This document shows, one piece after another, positions 1 through 12,213 of a stretch of 64,000 nucleotides of DNA (position 1 is the stretch's first letter; each line of letters starts with the position of its first letter). The position numbers were made by a program, and so were the translations under genes. Source of the DNA: Cavia porcellus (taxonomy: Eukaryota; Chordata; Mammalia; Rodentia; Caviidae). The DNA lies in the NCBI RefSeq assembly GCF_034190915.1, contig NW_026947503.1, positions 19,004,532 through 19,068,531 of the forward strand. Reading direction: 5' to 3'. The notes under the pieces are model-generated. The model saw only the letters and a program-made list of their open reading frames with translations. It was not told where the DNA came from and made no database searches.

Positions 1-2255
1 GTTTCAGAGGTTTCCATCCATGGTTAACTGGCTCCAAGACAGAAGCATGGCGGAAGGACATGGTAGAAGACAGTTTTCTACATTCTGGCTTCAAGGAAGT
101 AGACATAAAAGAAGAGACCAAGGAGAAGATCTGCTGCCCAAGTCACTCCCAATGTCCCATACAGAAGCATGCTTTACTAATCTACTCCCCATGTATGAAG
201 CCAGTAAAGCTTACAGTAAAGTTTAGCCTTTACAAGAGACAGTGTATTTCAGTGTCTTTGATGCAAATAATCACAGTAATCCTCATATGTATTAGCATGT
301 CTAAACTTTCAAATTTCACTTTGAAAATAAAACTGAAAACATATTCTTATAAAAGTTAGTATAAATGAAAGTAAGGCCTCTTCAAGTTTTGTAATAGTCA
401 TTAAATTTGAAATTTACAGGAGCACACTAAGAGGCAGAGAGGAGAATATAAGAATAGTGCAGCCTGTTGGATCCATAGGAGTGGGGCCAACAAGTGACAA
501 TAAATAATAAACTGAAGATGTAACAAGGAAATGAACAATTAAGCATCAATATAAGTATAAAAATGGAGTAATAAGTCCCGGCATAATGCATGTCAAGTGT
601 CTAGCAACTTTATTTCTGGACTGTGGCAAGACAATTAATGAGGGAGGCAGGAAAGTTGGCAAGTAATGCATTATAATTATCAATCAATAAGTGTAATGAA
701 TGCATTGATCAAAGTCTAAATATCTCCTGAGTTAACTAACAGCCATAATGGAGCTATAATTACTAGTATTGGTGGATTTGCAGAAGAATTTCTTCAAGGT
801 CAATCACATTATTGAAATGAGTAAATGTTAGGCAAATAGCCCAATTAAGGAAACTTGTAAATTTGAGATAAAGGTTGATGAAAGACAGCTGAGTCAGTAA
901 AAGACAAGAATTTGCCATAGATATTAGATAATAAGGTTCTAATTAGGCTGTTTTATGTTGGAATGAAGATGGAACCAAGTCCATAATTTAAGGAAGACAA
1001 AACTATAACATAACATACTTGCTTAGTTGAATGAGTCTATGTGTTTAGTATGCTACATAGTTTAATACACTATGCATAAATTTGTATAAACTGTATAAAC
1101 ATATATATTTGATGAGGAATACATATGTACATATTTATAATTGTTAATTTATAACAAGGACAAAAAACTGACAAATTATAAGTGAAAAGCATATTAAAAT
1201 ACATAAAGATTACCCTAATATTTAGTTCTGCGCCTAAAAAGAAAAAAAAAAAGATACATTTTTGTATGCCATATTTTAAACGCTATATTTTAAAAATTAT
1301 TCCTACACACTGCTCTTTGATGTGTCAAGGTTATTGATTAGGTTAGATTTGGTTTCCTTCAAGATGCCTCTAAACAATTTACTTGGCTATCCATAAGCGC
1401 TTTTGCTGACAGATTACTCCTCGTTATGTAAGTTAAGAAAATTGCAATGATCTTTTTGAATGCTGTAAAAAGTGTCATTAAGAAATTCTTCCATGCCAGG
1501 AAGACTGTTGCCTTCAATCCTTCTTTGACATTTCATTTATTCAAGAGTGATCTTGCTAGCCTTCCTCCTCTGAACTCAGTATTACGGTGCCTACCATTTA
1601 GCCTTAGATATACATGTCAGGAAAAATTGCAGATACTTCAGTACTTAGCCTCCACGTCATTTGCTTCAACAATGATGAAAGCATATGGATTACAACAGGA
1701 CCACTATGACCATGAACTCAAACTTGAGTTCAATATGAACATGAACTCAAATATAATTTACAGTCACTCTTTCTCTAATGACCAGGTTCCAACTCTTGGT
1801 CAAGGTCCTTAAATGTATGGATCCCTAAAACACGCAGTTGTATGGTATGTACACAACAATAGTTAGAACAAAGAAGCGGTCAAAGGACATTCCAATCTTA
1901 TAACTTTTATCTTATTTGTATAACATTTACATGTAGTAATACAATGTATAATAATATAAAACTACAGTACTGTGCTGCACAGTATATGTCAAAATGTATT
2001 AATGGGTACATAGTACACAAAATGACACCAAAACTGTATAAAAGGTATATATGGAAATGTACAAAAAATGGGTTGTAACTCTGAACAGAAGCTCATATTT
2101 CTAAAAAGTATGACTTGGTCTAGGTCCAAACAGTCATTAAACAGGTGGAATTTTAAACTACACATACCTATATTTATGAACATTTTAAATACCTTTTTGT
2201 TTCTCTGTTCTAAGTAATGTAATTCTTTTTCTTTTAATGCTTATTAAAATATGGG
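1..2255. other. AT-rich DNA, nothing recognised
   Basis: No interspersed repeat, exon or RNA gene that I can recognise. The open frames here are short and lack any family motif; the longest is 121 codons at 1447-1812. Old, decayed repeats beyond visual recognition are likely but cannot be supported. Confidence 0.5.
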
Positions 2256-2260
2256 TTTAA

Positions 2261-2345
2261 AATTATATATATATATATATAAATTATATATATATATATA
2301 TATTATATATATATATATATTATATATTATTATTATATATATATA
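2261..2345. repeat. (AT)n microsatellite, interrupted
   Basis: About 85 bp of almost pure alternating A/T, broken into three blocks by TT or TTATT interruptions. It can fold back on itself and is probably length-polymorphic. Confidence 0.95.
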
Positions 2346-2410
2346 ATTGGTGATTTGTGAAATGTGATAAAAACTGATTAAAGTAGTACATTTACAACTA
2401 AAATTTTAAA

Positions 2411-2432
2411 GTGTGTGTGTGTGTGTGCGTGT
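2411..2432. repeat. (GT)n microsatellite
   Basis: Short GT dinucleotide run with a single GC interruption near its end, 66 bp beyond the (AT)n tract. Confidence 0.9.
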
Positions 2433-2459
2433 AAATTTTTTCCACAACTGAAAGAAAAT

Positions 2460-3298
2460 TCCACAATGGAGATGGCTGCACCTCTGACAAAAGGAGGAAC
2501 CTCTAAACTATGATGTTTTCATAACTACATAACAGATGCATCCCTCTTATTGGGGCACTGGCTATCGAAGTCTGGTGTGTACAGGGGTCTGTACTTGAGA
2601 ACATCAAGTGACTATTTACATTTTGTAACCTCAGACACTTTGATTACTTATCCATATAAAATGATTCTATTTCACTTGGTTCTAGAGGTCCTGGCTTTGC
2701 TAGGAAGCAAATGGGGGAAAAAAAAATTCACAAATGTTAGAAAGAAAAATTACATTTTTCTTTTTTCATAGATGATCCAATTGAATTTAAATAGAATCAT
2801 GGAAAATCTTAAAGACTTAAAGACTAGTCAATTAATTACTAAGACTGTAGAATGAAAGAAAAACAACTGTGCTTCTATCCTCTAACAATAAACAAGTGAA
2901 AAAAGCAACAAAAATTCCCTTAGAAGCCTTCCAAAACACAAAATTTATAAGAAAGTATGTGGTAGACACAAGGAAGACAATGAAGAATTACTGAGAGAAA
3001 TGAAATAGTATGAATGAAAACATGCTATCTTTATGGTTGGTAACTTAAAATTGTTAACTGCACCTTTCAAATTATTGATTTTGAATGCGAATTCAATAAA
3101 AATCCAAGCACAAGCATTTTGAAAAAATTGCTATTAAAATATTAATTTGTAAATCAGAAGGATCTATGATAAATATTCTAAACAACCTCTAAAAAGATGA
3201 CAATTTGAAAAAGACATATAATCTTTTTAAAGACATATAATCTGTTCTCAAAATGTATAGAGATTTTGGAAATATATTGTTAGTAAAAGAATAAAGAT
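2460..3298. other. AT-rich DNA, nothing recognised
   Basis: No recognisable repeat or gene. It contains a short frame at 2550-2771 with no family features. Confidence 0.4.
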
Positions 3299-3509
3299 GG
3301 CTAGGTGTGATGGTATACACCTAAAATTCTTGTACTATGGGAGGGTAGGGCATGGAAGATTCTAAATTCAACCCCATTGTAGGGCAAATTAAAGATTTAG
3401 AAGGACCCTGCTAGGGGAAAAAAAAAGAGAGAGAGAAAAGAAAAAGCCTGGGGAGATAACTTGGGTGCTGATTCTGAGTTTAAGTACCAAGACAAATAAA
3501 AAATAGATA
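3299..3509 (+). mobile_element. Chimeric 7SL (B1-like) + ID SINE, diverged
   Basis: The left part (3299-3415) follows the B1/Alu left-arm order: GGCTAGGTGTGATGG near 3299, a diverged central 'gggagg' motif, and an 'aggaccctgc' ending. An A/GA-rich linker follows (3416-3445). The right part (3446-3500) reads like an ID/tRNA-derived unit (cctggggagataac ... gtaccaa) and then an A-rich tail. Joined 7SL+tRNA SINEs (B1-dID type) are known in several rodent lineages. Divergence is high, so the two parts could also be independent neighbouring insertions. Confidence 0.55.
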
Positions 3510-5922
3510 CACAAATCAATGAAAATTGTATAGCAATAAAAAGCAGAAAGCAATTGCACAGAAATAGCTCTAAGATTATATTCAAACCAAAAATCTCCTT
3601 TGTAAATAAGGTAAGAGATTTCTCAGGACTCCTTTATTTTAAAACATTTACTTTAGAAAATATTGTTATTTCAGTTTCTATGAAACACATAAATGTTTTC
3701 AAAACTATTTCAAATGCTTGGCAGTTGAGCAATTCAATAATGTCTTTCTTGTTTTTATAAGTGAAGAACATCTTGTTAAAAAGTCCTGGGAACTATCTCT
3801 GAAATGCAATCTTCTGTTTCTGCGGTAAGGTGAAAGCTTGGGCTGACATGTTATCCCAAAACTTTATCCTCTCATAAAAATATAAGATGTGTATTTTTCT
3901 TTAAATAAATGAATTAGGTAACACAGATGGTCACTAATTACCAAATGGGTTTAGGAAGAGTCATGTGTGACAAATGGGTGCTGTCAAACTCTCTTACTTC
4001 AGGACTAGTTATCATTTATCATGAGAACATGTACGTAATGGGTTGAATCTGCTTGGCTATGTAAAAGTCTTAGAATTCATTCCTTACAATCTCTTAGCAG
4101 ATGCTTATGATGCACATCACATTCTGGTTCAATGCTCATTCAATTAAAAGAAAAACGTTTGCATTCTCTTGCAATTTGTGCATAGATTTTTGAAGCACCA
4201 TTTTGTTTCCAACTATAATTCCCTCATTCAAAACTAGCCTGATCATGTCACTGCCATGAAGAAAACTTGACTGAGGCTTCCTATAAGGCCATGTATAACA
4301 AGGCCTTAGACAGTTACGTCTTATGCTATTGTACAGAATTAAGCAGAATAATTTAAGCACAGAAACCTTGCATCAAGGTTTGCTGAGTGTAAACATGAAT
4401 AATTTCATTATCTTTGTAGAGTAAATGAGACTGAGGTAATCAAACATGGTAGTGAATATTGTGTTTCTAGATTATGTAAGTGACAAAAAATACTTCTGGA
4501 GAGCAAATACTTCATTTTCACATATTTTTACAATGAGGCAAATTTTCTGCAAATTACCTAAGACAGATGATAGCTGACTGTAGATATGTTGAATATCTCT
4601 GATTTTGTGCAGGAAAACTGTTACCTTGATGTGGGGGCAAAAGATAAAATATGATCATGGACAATAAATGAAAAACAGCCCAAGCGGACTAAAATTTGAA
4701 AGATGGAATGTGGGATAATGTAACATCTACTACCCAACTCCTGGTCTGAGAGAGATAGCAAGTTGGACCCTCAGTAATTGGCAGACTGAATAAATCCAGA
4801 GTCAGTTAAGCTATCCTCCTCACTGGGAACTGAGAAGTTAGACAATAACAATCCAGGGACTCAAAAAGTCAAAAGCAGAATGAAATAAAATTAAATTGCC
4901 ATGCATCATCTTTTCCATGTTCAGAAGCAGCAGGTAGAACAAGGGAGTGAATGGATTTCCTCAGCACTGATGATTTTCAACAATAGTAATAATATTGCCA
5001 CTATTTCTGTCAGATACAATGGAAGTGCTAGACTTGGGACACTTACCATGCTACCCCAGGATTACCTGAAAATTCTCATGGTGGAAGGGAAAAACAAGGA
5101 AAACCTCTCTTAGAAGGACAAAAAGGAATAGAAAACTAGTTCTGTGGCAAGAAACTTTCTGTGGCAAAATGCAATGATCTAAAGTGTCTTGTAAACCAGG
5201 AGAGACAAAGAATACCTCCTGCTCTTTCCATCTATGGGGCTGAAACAGATAAATGTCTTCAAGGTTCAGTACTTGTAACAGCAGCTTTTTAAAAAGACAC
5301 AATAAGCATGGAAATCTTGTGAAGGTAAGACACAGAGAAGTCCATATTTGCCTCCCCTCAAATGCTCAAGACAGTTTGATATGCAAGGTCTTTGAGGGGT
5401 TCAAAACCAAAATAGACTGGAAAAAGGACTAGTCCTTGAGGCAATTGTCTAGCCTAGGGGGAGAAACAAGGCTGATCACAGACTGTGAAACCAGTGTAGA
5501 GGAGACTGTGAGAAAGATGTGGATCATTGCCGTAATAGCTCCGTGAAGGTTTATATTTTCCTATACCACTGCTTTTGTCACTCTAGTTATTTTATCCTTT
5601 CCACTTTGTTAGATTTGCACAATTATGATTGTTTTGTTTTAATTATTTTTATTCTGTATTTTATTTTTCTTATTCTTTTTTGTTGTTGTTGTTCTTTATT
5701 GGTACTGGGTGATTTTAATACTGTCAGTTTCAAGTGTTTCTTCTTTGTTCTTCTTCTTGGTTTAGTTTGCTTTCCATTCTATTTTGCAACTCTCTTCCAT
5801 TATATTCTTATTCCTTCTTTACTTTTTGCTGTCTCATCTTCTTGTCTTCCCCCCACCCTTACCATCTATCTAATGGCATAAATATAACTGTGAAAGTGCA
5901 CTAGAGAATGAGAATTAACCAG
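3510..5922. other. AT-rich DNA with pyrimidine-rich block
   Basis: No gene recognised. Positions 5540-5875 are strongly T/C-rich on the plus strand, with short TTG runs. This, together with the GC-richer 4640-5520, might be the eroded 5' part of L1 copy A separated from its ORFs by the LTR at 5923, but I cannot align it to anything in the window. The 120-codon frame at 5519-5881 reflects the pyrimidine bias, not a protein family. Confidence 0.35.
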
Positions 5923-6952
5923 TGTTATAAGAAAACAGTTTAATTGAAGGGCATAATAGAATAATCCTTAACAAAATTGATCCTTGGGGAGCCAAACAAA
6001 ATTATCCACAAACATTAACATCATCAGCAGTCTTACTTCCTGCTCCATCAATAAAGACATTTCTGACCATTTGCATACATCTTCTTGACTTCACAAATAC
6101 TATTCCAAACTCCCCTGTTTGCAAGGAGAACAATTCACAAACAGGACACAGAATTTATAACATTAGATTATGATGTTCACCCAAGGAGTTAAATATAAAG
6201 AAAATGCAGGAAATCTATCCATGACACTAAGGACTTAGAAAATCCAGTCATGGTCCTGAATCCCCTGACAATAACCTACATGAGTTCATGAAAACCTAAG
6301 CCCATAACAATGACTTACTTAAGTCTATTTCATGGGTCTGCACTGGGAAGGCCTGAGGGTCAGAGGTGGAAGCTAGAAAGTCTCTGACAGCAGGGTGAAG
6401 GATCTGTGCCAGTAGACTGAGGGTTCTACACTGGCACCAAGAAGCAATGCTTAAAATAGAAAAGTACCACAGCCATTCTGTGACAAGGATCTGAGCTCTT
6501 CAGACAATGTGAACAGTTGAGTACACATCAGGAAACCGGCATGACAAGTTTCTCCTGGAGATTAAACATCACACATATTCCCTTCTGGAACCAGAAACTG
6601 ACGCACAATGTAAGGAACAAAGCTCATCCAAATTGAACTGCAGCCATTCTCAGCAACAAGGTCCTAACTCCTCCAATGAGATGGCCAAATTCATATCAGA
6701 GAAGCTAGCCATGACAAACTCCTCCGGGAGGGCCAAAGGCTCCAAACAACACCACTGAGGAGAAGCCACAATGTCACACTCTTCCTCTCCACATCTCCTT
6801 TTATGCTGGCAACTTTCCTCAGGTGGGCCATTTACACCCAGAATCATGCTGATTTAATTCACCTGGTGTTAATTTGTTTTAATTCACTAGTATTTAATCC
6901 ACAGCACTCCCTCTAAAATGGCCCTTTACCCCAGCTATAAAATTACTCCAAC
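5923..6952 (-). mobile_element. Candidate solo LTR (ERV-type)
   Basis: Read on the minus strand the segment begins TGTTGGAG and ends CTTATAACA, giving the TG...CA ends with a 4-bp inverted repeat (TGTT/AACA) expected of an LTR. A TATA-like GCATAAAAGG lies on the minus strand near 6800. The block is richer in G+C than its surroundings. No matching TSD is visible, so the boundaries are tentative. It contains a 171-bp direct duplication, listed separately. Confidence 0.35.
6470..6811. repeat. Two diverged tandem copies, 171-bp period
   Basis: CAGCCATTCT at 6470 recurs at 6641, and CATGACAA near 6539 recurs near 6711 with similar following bases (ctcct..ggag). Both spacings are about 171 bp, indicating one tandem duplication within the candidate LTR. 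Tandem units in the U3 region of LTRs often carry enhancers; function here is inference only. Confidence 0.6.
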
Positions 6953-7383
6953 AGAGTTCATTACTTGTTTATGTTTTTTTACCTATTAACATTGCTCCTC
7001 ACTTCCTTTCTTCCCATTGACTTATTTCTTCCATTTACCTTTCCTCTCCAACTCCTGCGCTTCCCAAATCACAGAACAATATATTCTGTTATGAAGACTG
7101 ACACAAGAGTGAAAGCCTGAAAATAAATTCAAATTTTTATGATTGATAAGTGATTGTTTCTGTTGACACTGTTATGATCAGAAGAAATTTTATCTTTAAA
7201 ACATAATGGAAGTATGCAAAATAATGAAATTGAGTTATGGTGGTTTGTAGAGTTGAGCAGTATTTCTGGATAAATCATGTCACATATCATTGGAAAACAG
7301 AATATATACAAAGAGATTTGCTTATCAACAGCTGGCTCTTCATTCTATTTTATATCAAAACTCAATAATGGCCTCAAAACACA

Positions 7384-7422
7384 TATTATATTATATTATA
7401 TTATATTATATTATATTATATA
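7384..7422. repeat. (TTATA)n pentanucleotide microsatellite
   Basis: About eight perfect or near-perfect repeats of a five-base A/T unit directly upstream of L1 copy A. Confidence 0.95.
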
Positions 7423-7479
7423 AAAATAAGGCACCAAAATACCCTCAAACACTTCCATATCTCTCATACTGATCTAAAG

Positions 7480-8440
7480 GACATCAGTGGAGATGAAAAC
7501 ACATACCTACTGGATGGGTTCTAGTATGAAGTGATTGAAGGAGATCTAAAGAAATAGAAAATCTGGAGGACATAACTCAAAAGATGATGCAATTAATATA
7601 TAAACTGAGCAATGTGAATATAGAACAAAATTTTAAAATGTAAAAAGTAGATGAAAATAGTCCAAAATTTGAATGACAATTTTAACAAAGATATAGACTC
7701 CAAGAAAAGTGCCATACAGAAATATCAAAGACCAAAAAATTGTATAGAATTTGTAAATGGGAGAAACGACAAATCAAGACACATGTGTCTGAAATAAAGG
7801 ACATTTTCTATTAGAAAAAAATTTATTAGAATTTTCTATTTTGAAAATTAAAACAAATTACTGAGAGAAACTTTAAAATGTTAAGAGAATAAGAAAAAGT
7901 CATATAATACCTACTACTTAATGCGAATAAGAAAAACCTGCTTAAATGGACTTAGAAAATAGAAAATAACATATAGGATTAAAAAAATGTTAACAAGATC
8001 ACAATAGAAAACTCTCCAAATACATAAAAAGATTTCTTCTTTGAGATTAGTGAGGATTACAGATCATCAATAACTGTGTTGAAAAAATGAAGCTCCAACA
8101 TCACATTCTACTCAAAGTTGTAGATGCCCTTTGCAGACAAACTCATAAAAGCTCTCAGGGAAAAGCAGAACTATATATAAAGGTAAACACATGAGGATTA
8201 CAGAAGATTTCTCAGTGCAAAACGTAAAAGCTATGAGAGATTGTATTAAACATCTCAGAAACTGAAGGCAAAAAATTTCCAACCTACATTAAGATAGCCT
8301 GAACAATTGTGTTCCAAAATTGATGGAGATAAAAGAACTTTCTACGATGAAGATCATCATAAGAGATATGTGAGCACCAAACAAACATTCAAAAAGTACT
8401 TAAGAATATCTTAGAAAAAACAATGAAGTTAACAAACAAA
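7480..8440 (+). pseudogene. L1 copy A ORF1 remnant
   Basis: Degenerate ORF1 (nucleic-acid chaperone, normally a trimeric coiled coil plus RRM and C-terminal domain). The C-terminal domain can be followed around 8180-8340 (ATTTCTCAGTGCAAAACGTA and the later 'tac att aag ata' block), matching the position of the ADFSAQT...YPAKLSFK segment of copy B. There is no long open frame; stops and frameshifts are frequent. Confidence 0.55.
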
Positions 8441-9616
8441 CAAGCAGAACAAATGTAGCAAGGAAAGCACTTCTTAAATTAAAAAGGAAAGACAAAGGAA
8501 TACAAATAGGAAAAAAAATGACAAGAATAAATCAACCCATTTCAGTAATTAATCTCAATGTAAATGACCCTGGTTTTTCAATTAAAAGACACAGATTGAC
8601 AGCCTGGATTGAAAAGAATCCAGAATTCTTTTGCATGCAACAGACTCATCTAATCAAACACAAAATTCATAAACTAAAAATCTAAGGATGAAACAGAATT
8701 GTATGCACCAGGATGCTGAAAGCAAACAGAAGTAGTAATTTTACTTGCAGAAAAAGTAAACCTCATGTGAAAACTGTTTAACAGATGCAAAGAAATTCAC
8801 TACATACTGGTTTAGGAAACAATTCATTAGGAAGACATAATAATTGTAAATACATACACATTGAATATTGGGGCAAATAAATTTGTAAAAACTGTTGGAC
8901 ATAAATGGTAAATAAAGACCAACACAACCGAATCATGGTGAGCTACTTAATACACCAATTTCACAAAAAGAAAGCTAAAAGAAAAGCTCAACAAAGAAAT
9001 ATAAGAGCTGGACTATGCCTTTAAATAAATGAATCAATTGATATATACAGTGTTCTAACCCACTACAACAAAATACATTTTTTTCTTAGCAGCACATGAT
9101 TTTTTCTCCTAAATAGACCACATGTAGTTTACAAACATTGCTTAAATAAACACAATAGAATTTAAATCACACCATGCACACTATACCATTTTTGTATGCT
9201 GAAACTTGAAATCAATACCAAAATAAACCATAGAAAATTTATAAACACCTGAAAATAACACCCACCTGAACACTCAGTGGGTCACATATTTCTAGCAAGA
9301 AAGTATTCAGTTCCTTTATTCAAGTAACAATGCCTGTACAACACACTAGAATCTATGAGATGCAATGAAAGAAGCCTTAAGAGAGAAGTCTATTTCAGTC
9401 AGTATTCACAAAGGCAAATGAGTGAGATCAAATAAATAACTCAGTGATGAACCTCAAGGTACTCAAAAAGCTGTCCAAACTGAAATCTAGTTTATGGAGG
9501 GAAATCATAACAATTGAAGTGGATATTATTGAGATTTAGATGAAAAAAAAAAAGCAAGACAAAATAATGAATGAGTCACAGAAGTGTTTCTTTTAAAAAA
9601 TAAAATAGGAATGAAT

Positions 9617-9781
9617 CCCAGCCTGGTGGCCCATGACTGTACTCCCAACACTGTATAGGGTGAAGCAGGAAGAACCCTGCAAGCTTAAGGCCAGCCTGGG
9701 CTACATAGTTCATCCAAGGCCTTTCTGATCTACATGGGAAGACCCTGTCTCAAATAAGTAAATAAATAAAATAAAATAAAA
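9617..9781 (+). mobile_element. B1-like (7SL-derived) SINE
   Basis: Follows the B1 layout: cctggtggcccatgactgta at the head, 'ggccagcctgggctacatag' in the centre, 'gaagaccctgtctcaaa' near the end, then a (TAAA/TAAAA)n tail. A short duplicated stretch just before the final motif is visible. It is inserted inside L1 copy A ORF2, so it is younger than that L1. Confidence 0.85.
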
Positions 9782-10101
9782 TATGATTCTATAAAGAATA
9801 AACAAAATAGACAAAACCTCAACAAAGCTTGCCAAAATTTAAAAAAAGACATATAAATCAAATTAGAAATAAAAAAGGAGAAATCACAACAGACATTGGC
9901 AAAATATACATTACCATTACTATACAATACTATTGGAACTATAAAAAGTGTAAACCATTAAATTCAAGAATTGTGAAGAAGTAGCCAGAATATGAGACCC
10001 ACAGGGATTAACATAACCAAATCAAGATACACAAAATTAAGAGCAATCTAACAATAAGCAATGAAATTGAGGAGATAATAAAAAACCTTTCAATGATAAA
10101 A

Positions 10102-10122
10102 ACAACAACAACAACAACAAAC
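10102..10122. repeat. (AAC)n run
   Basis: Six to seven AAC units in the decayed RT region of L1 copy A. Confidence 0.85.
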
Positions 10123-10704
10123 CCTATTACCTAAATTCACTGCTCATTTCTACAAGAACTTCAGGGAGGTTACAGTACCAGCATTCCCTTTGCTCTTCAA
10201 TGAAATTTAAAAGGTTGGAATGATTCCAAACTCATTTGGAAGCCAGAATCACTGTCATTCCAAAGCCAGAGAAGGATCCAATTGAAAACAATAACAATAA
10301 CAACAATAAAAAGTATAGGTCAATCTACTTTACGAACATAGATAGAAACTTCCTCGATAAGATACTTGAAAACAAAATGGAACAATCATCAAAGGACCAC
10401 ATGCCTTGTTGCTATCAATTTTTATCCCAAAGATTCAAGGATGGTTCAACTTACACCAAGCTATAAATGTAATATACCAAAAACTGAAGCAAGAAAAAAA
10501 AAATCATATCATCCTGTCAGTAGAGGCAGAAAAACTTTTGAAAAACCCCAAATTTATCTCTCATTATGCACTAAACTGCAATTAAAATGTATCAAAGATC
10601 TAAATATTGAAATTAGAAATATTTTATGTGCTGAAAGATAAAGTAAATAAAAATCTTGAAGACATATTCACAGGCAAGAACCTTCTGAGCAGAATCAGAA
10701 TTGG

Positions 10705-10707
<3 letters not shown>

Positions 10708-10743
<36 letters not shown>
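10708..10743. repeat. Poly(A) run inside L1 ORF2
   Basis: 36 uninterrupted A's inside L1 copy A, not at its 3' end. Either an expanded coding A-run or a small A-tail insertion without a body; no flanking duplication is obvious. Confidence 0.95.
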
Positions 10744-10744
<1 letters not shown>

Positions 10745-11660
10745 ATCAGAAGTTAATATGTGGGACCATATTACAAAAAAGAGCTTCCTCAAAACAAAGA
10801 AACACAGGAGTGAAAAGACAACCTACAGAATGAGAAACAATACAGGATATATGAAAACTCAAAAAAATGACACTTCCAGAATAAAAGACTCAATTAAAAT
10901 GAATACACATTTCTGAGGGAAAAGAAATGCAAATGGAAAATTAATTCAGGGGAAAAATGGTAAAAATTGCTGGCCATTAGAAAAATACAAATTGAAACAA
11001 TGCTGATATTTTATCTTACTCCAGAACAAGTAATAAACAATTCTAGGATGATGAGGTTAAAAACGTTCTTACTTTTTTTTTTTTTTTTGCCAGGAATGCA
11101 AACTAGTACAGTCATTATAGAAATCGATATGGAAATGACTCAAAAAAACTGAAAGTAGAATTTGTATTTGAGTTAGCTAATCTCACTTTTATTTATCCTC
11201 CAGAAAATGTTTAAAACATCTTATTATAAAGATACAGGTATATTAGGGCTTACTGTGTACTTTATAATAGCCAATTCAGAGGCAGCATGTATATCTAATC
11301 CACAGACAAGTGGGTATAAAACTCAATTGGAATGCCACTCTGCTCTGAGGGGTGACTTTAAAACATCTATAAAGAAAAAACAAACAAACAACAATGACAA
11401 AAAAATGGGCATGCCTTAATAACATAATGTTAACTGAAATAAGTCAGACACATAAGTTTAAATATGTTTTTATAAGATAAATCCAAAGTATAAGTAAAGA
11501 ACAAAATAAAAGAAAGGGAAAAAGAGAGCTAGATCTACTTGAAAAGGAAAGAGGAGGACGAGAGTGTGAAGAGGGAAAGTGGAGAAGAGAGTGGGTTGGA
11601 AAAAAGTAAGAAGTCATTTCCACGTACCACACATGCGTAATGACAACAGTCATTAGATAT

Positions 11661-12213
11661 TGATATGGGGGAATGAAATTCCCAGCCTACTAGATGTCTC
11701 CTATGAGTTCTCTAAAATTGAAGCCTAAATTTTAGGAACAATGTTGTTTAGTGCAGAATATTAAGCAAAAGAAAGCTTCTGTCTGAGAGAGAAAGAAGGC
11801 TAAAGACTCTGTCTTTTCTAGGAAATTTTATAGAGTAAAACTCAAAGTGAGGTGGGTCCAAAATGGGAAATCACAAGGTGGGCATAAAGTGGGACAGAAC
11901 TATGGTCAACCATTAAGATTAGTTGCTCAGGTAAAATTGATTAAATCAGTAACAAATGGTGAAGTGAGTCACGTTGCTGGTGTGTATACATACAGAGCTT
12001 TAATCTTCCTATAGGGCATTGGGATGGTGACTCCTGGCTCCCCTGAGGTGATAGAGACCTATTTAGATTATTAATTCCTCTTGTTCATGCTCAAGAATTA
12101 TGTGGATACATTTGATTTATCTTTTATCTTGAGGTCTGGCCCACAGTGGAGGTGTCTCTCGCCTACAGTTGCAAGGTATCTGACCTTCTTCACTGGCTCT
12201 TTTGAAGACCTAA
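11661..12213 (-). mobile_element. LTR family X copy 1 (truncated)
   Basis: Clearly homologous to 21440-22105 and 32940-33784. Shared blocks include CTACTAGATGTCT, the 'tttatagagtaaaac' segment, 'ggtcaacc(a)attaagattag', and 'ggtctggcccacag'. The minus-strand TATAAAA-like element is present (plus 'ttttatagag' near 11827), but the AATAAA present in the other copies is mutated. It stops matching at about 12213, so the minus-strand 5' end (U3 start) is missing. It lies right after L1 copy A. Confidence 0.75.

Larger units (their letters stand above)
8518..11430 (+). pseudogene. L1 copy A ORF2 remnant (EN+RT), inactive
   Basis: The start ATG at 8518 is followed by a readable endonuclease start with Asn14 in context (VINLNVND). 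The catalytic Glu of the QETHL motif is Gln here (MQQTHL near 8636), and the Gly after NVN is Asp. The segment for FFSKIDH is near 9085-9115. RT fingers are recognisable at 10100-10480 (IPKPEKDP, then the FIPG-like block as SQRFKDGST). The sequence then jumps near 10545 directly to the far C-terminal LCTKLQLKCIKDLNIE block at 10560. This deletes roughly 1 kb of consensus, including the FADD catalytic box. Cannot encode an active enzyme. Confidence 0.75.
7460..11640 (+). mobile_element. L1: L1 copy A, old and internally deleted
   Basis: A heavily mutated LINE-1 on the plus strand, recognised by ORF1 C-terminal, ORF2 endonuclease, ORF2 RT and 3'-end motifs in the correct order. Near 11431-11455 the conserved L1 end phrase (gttaactgaaataagtcaga) is readable. 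The 5' limit is uncertain. It is interrupted by a B1 SINE (9617-9781), a 36-A run (10708-10743) and a T run near 11074, and it lacks the part of ORF2 holding the RT active site. Decay is much greater than in copies B and D, so it is the oldest plus-strand L1 here. Confidence 0.8.

Noticed and set aside
1447..1812. 121-codon plus-strand open frame
   Set aside because: No family motif, no splice or polyadenylation context, and AT-rich composition like its surroundings; expected by chance in 64 kb.
5519..5881. 120-codon frame rich in Phe, Leu and Cys
   Set aside because: Produced by a pyrimidine-rich tract; membrane-like appearance is compositional.
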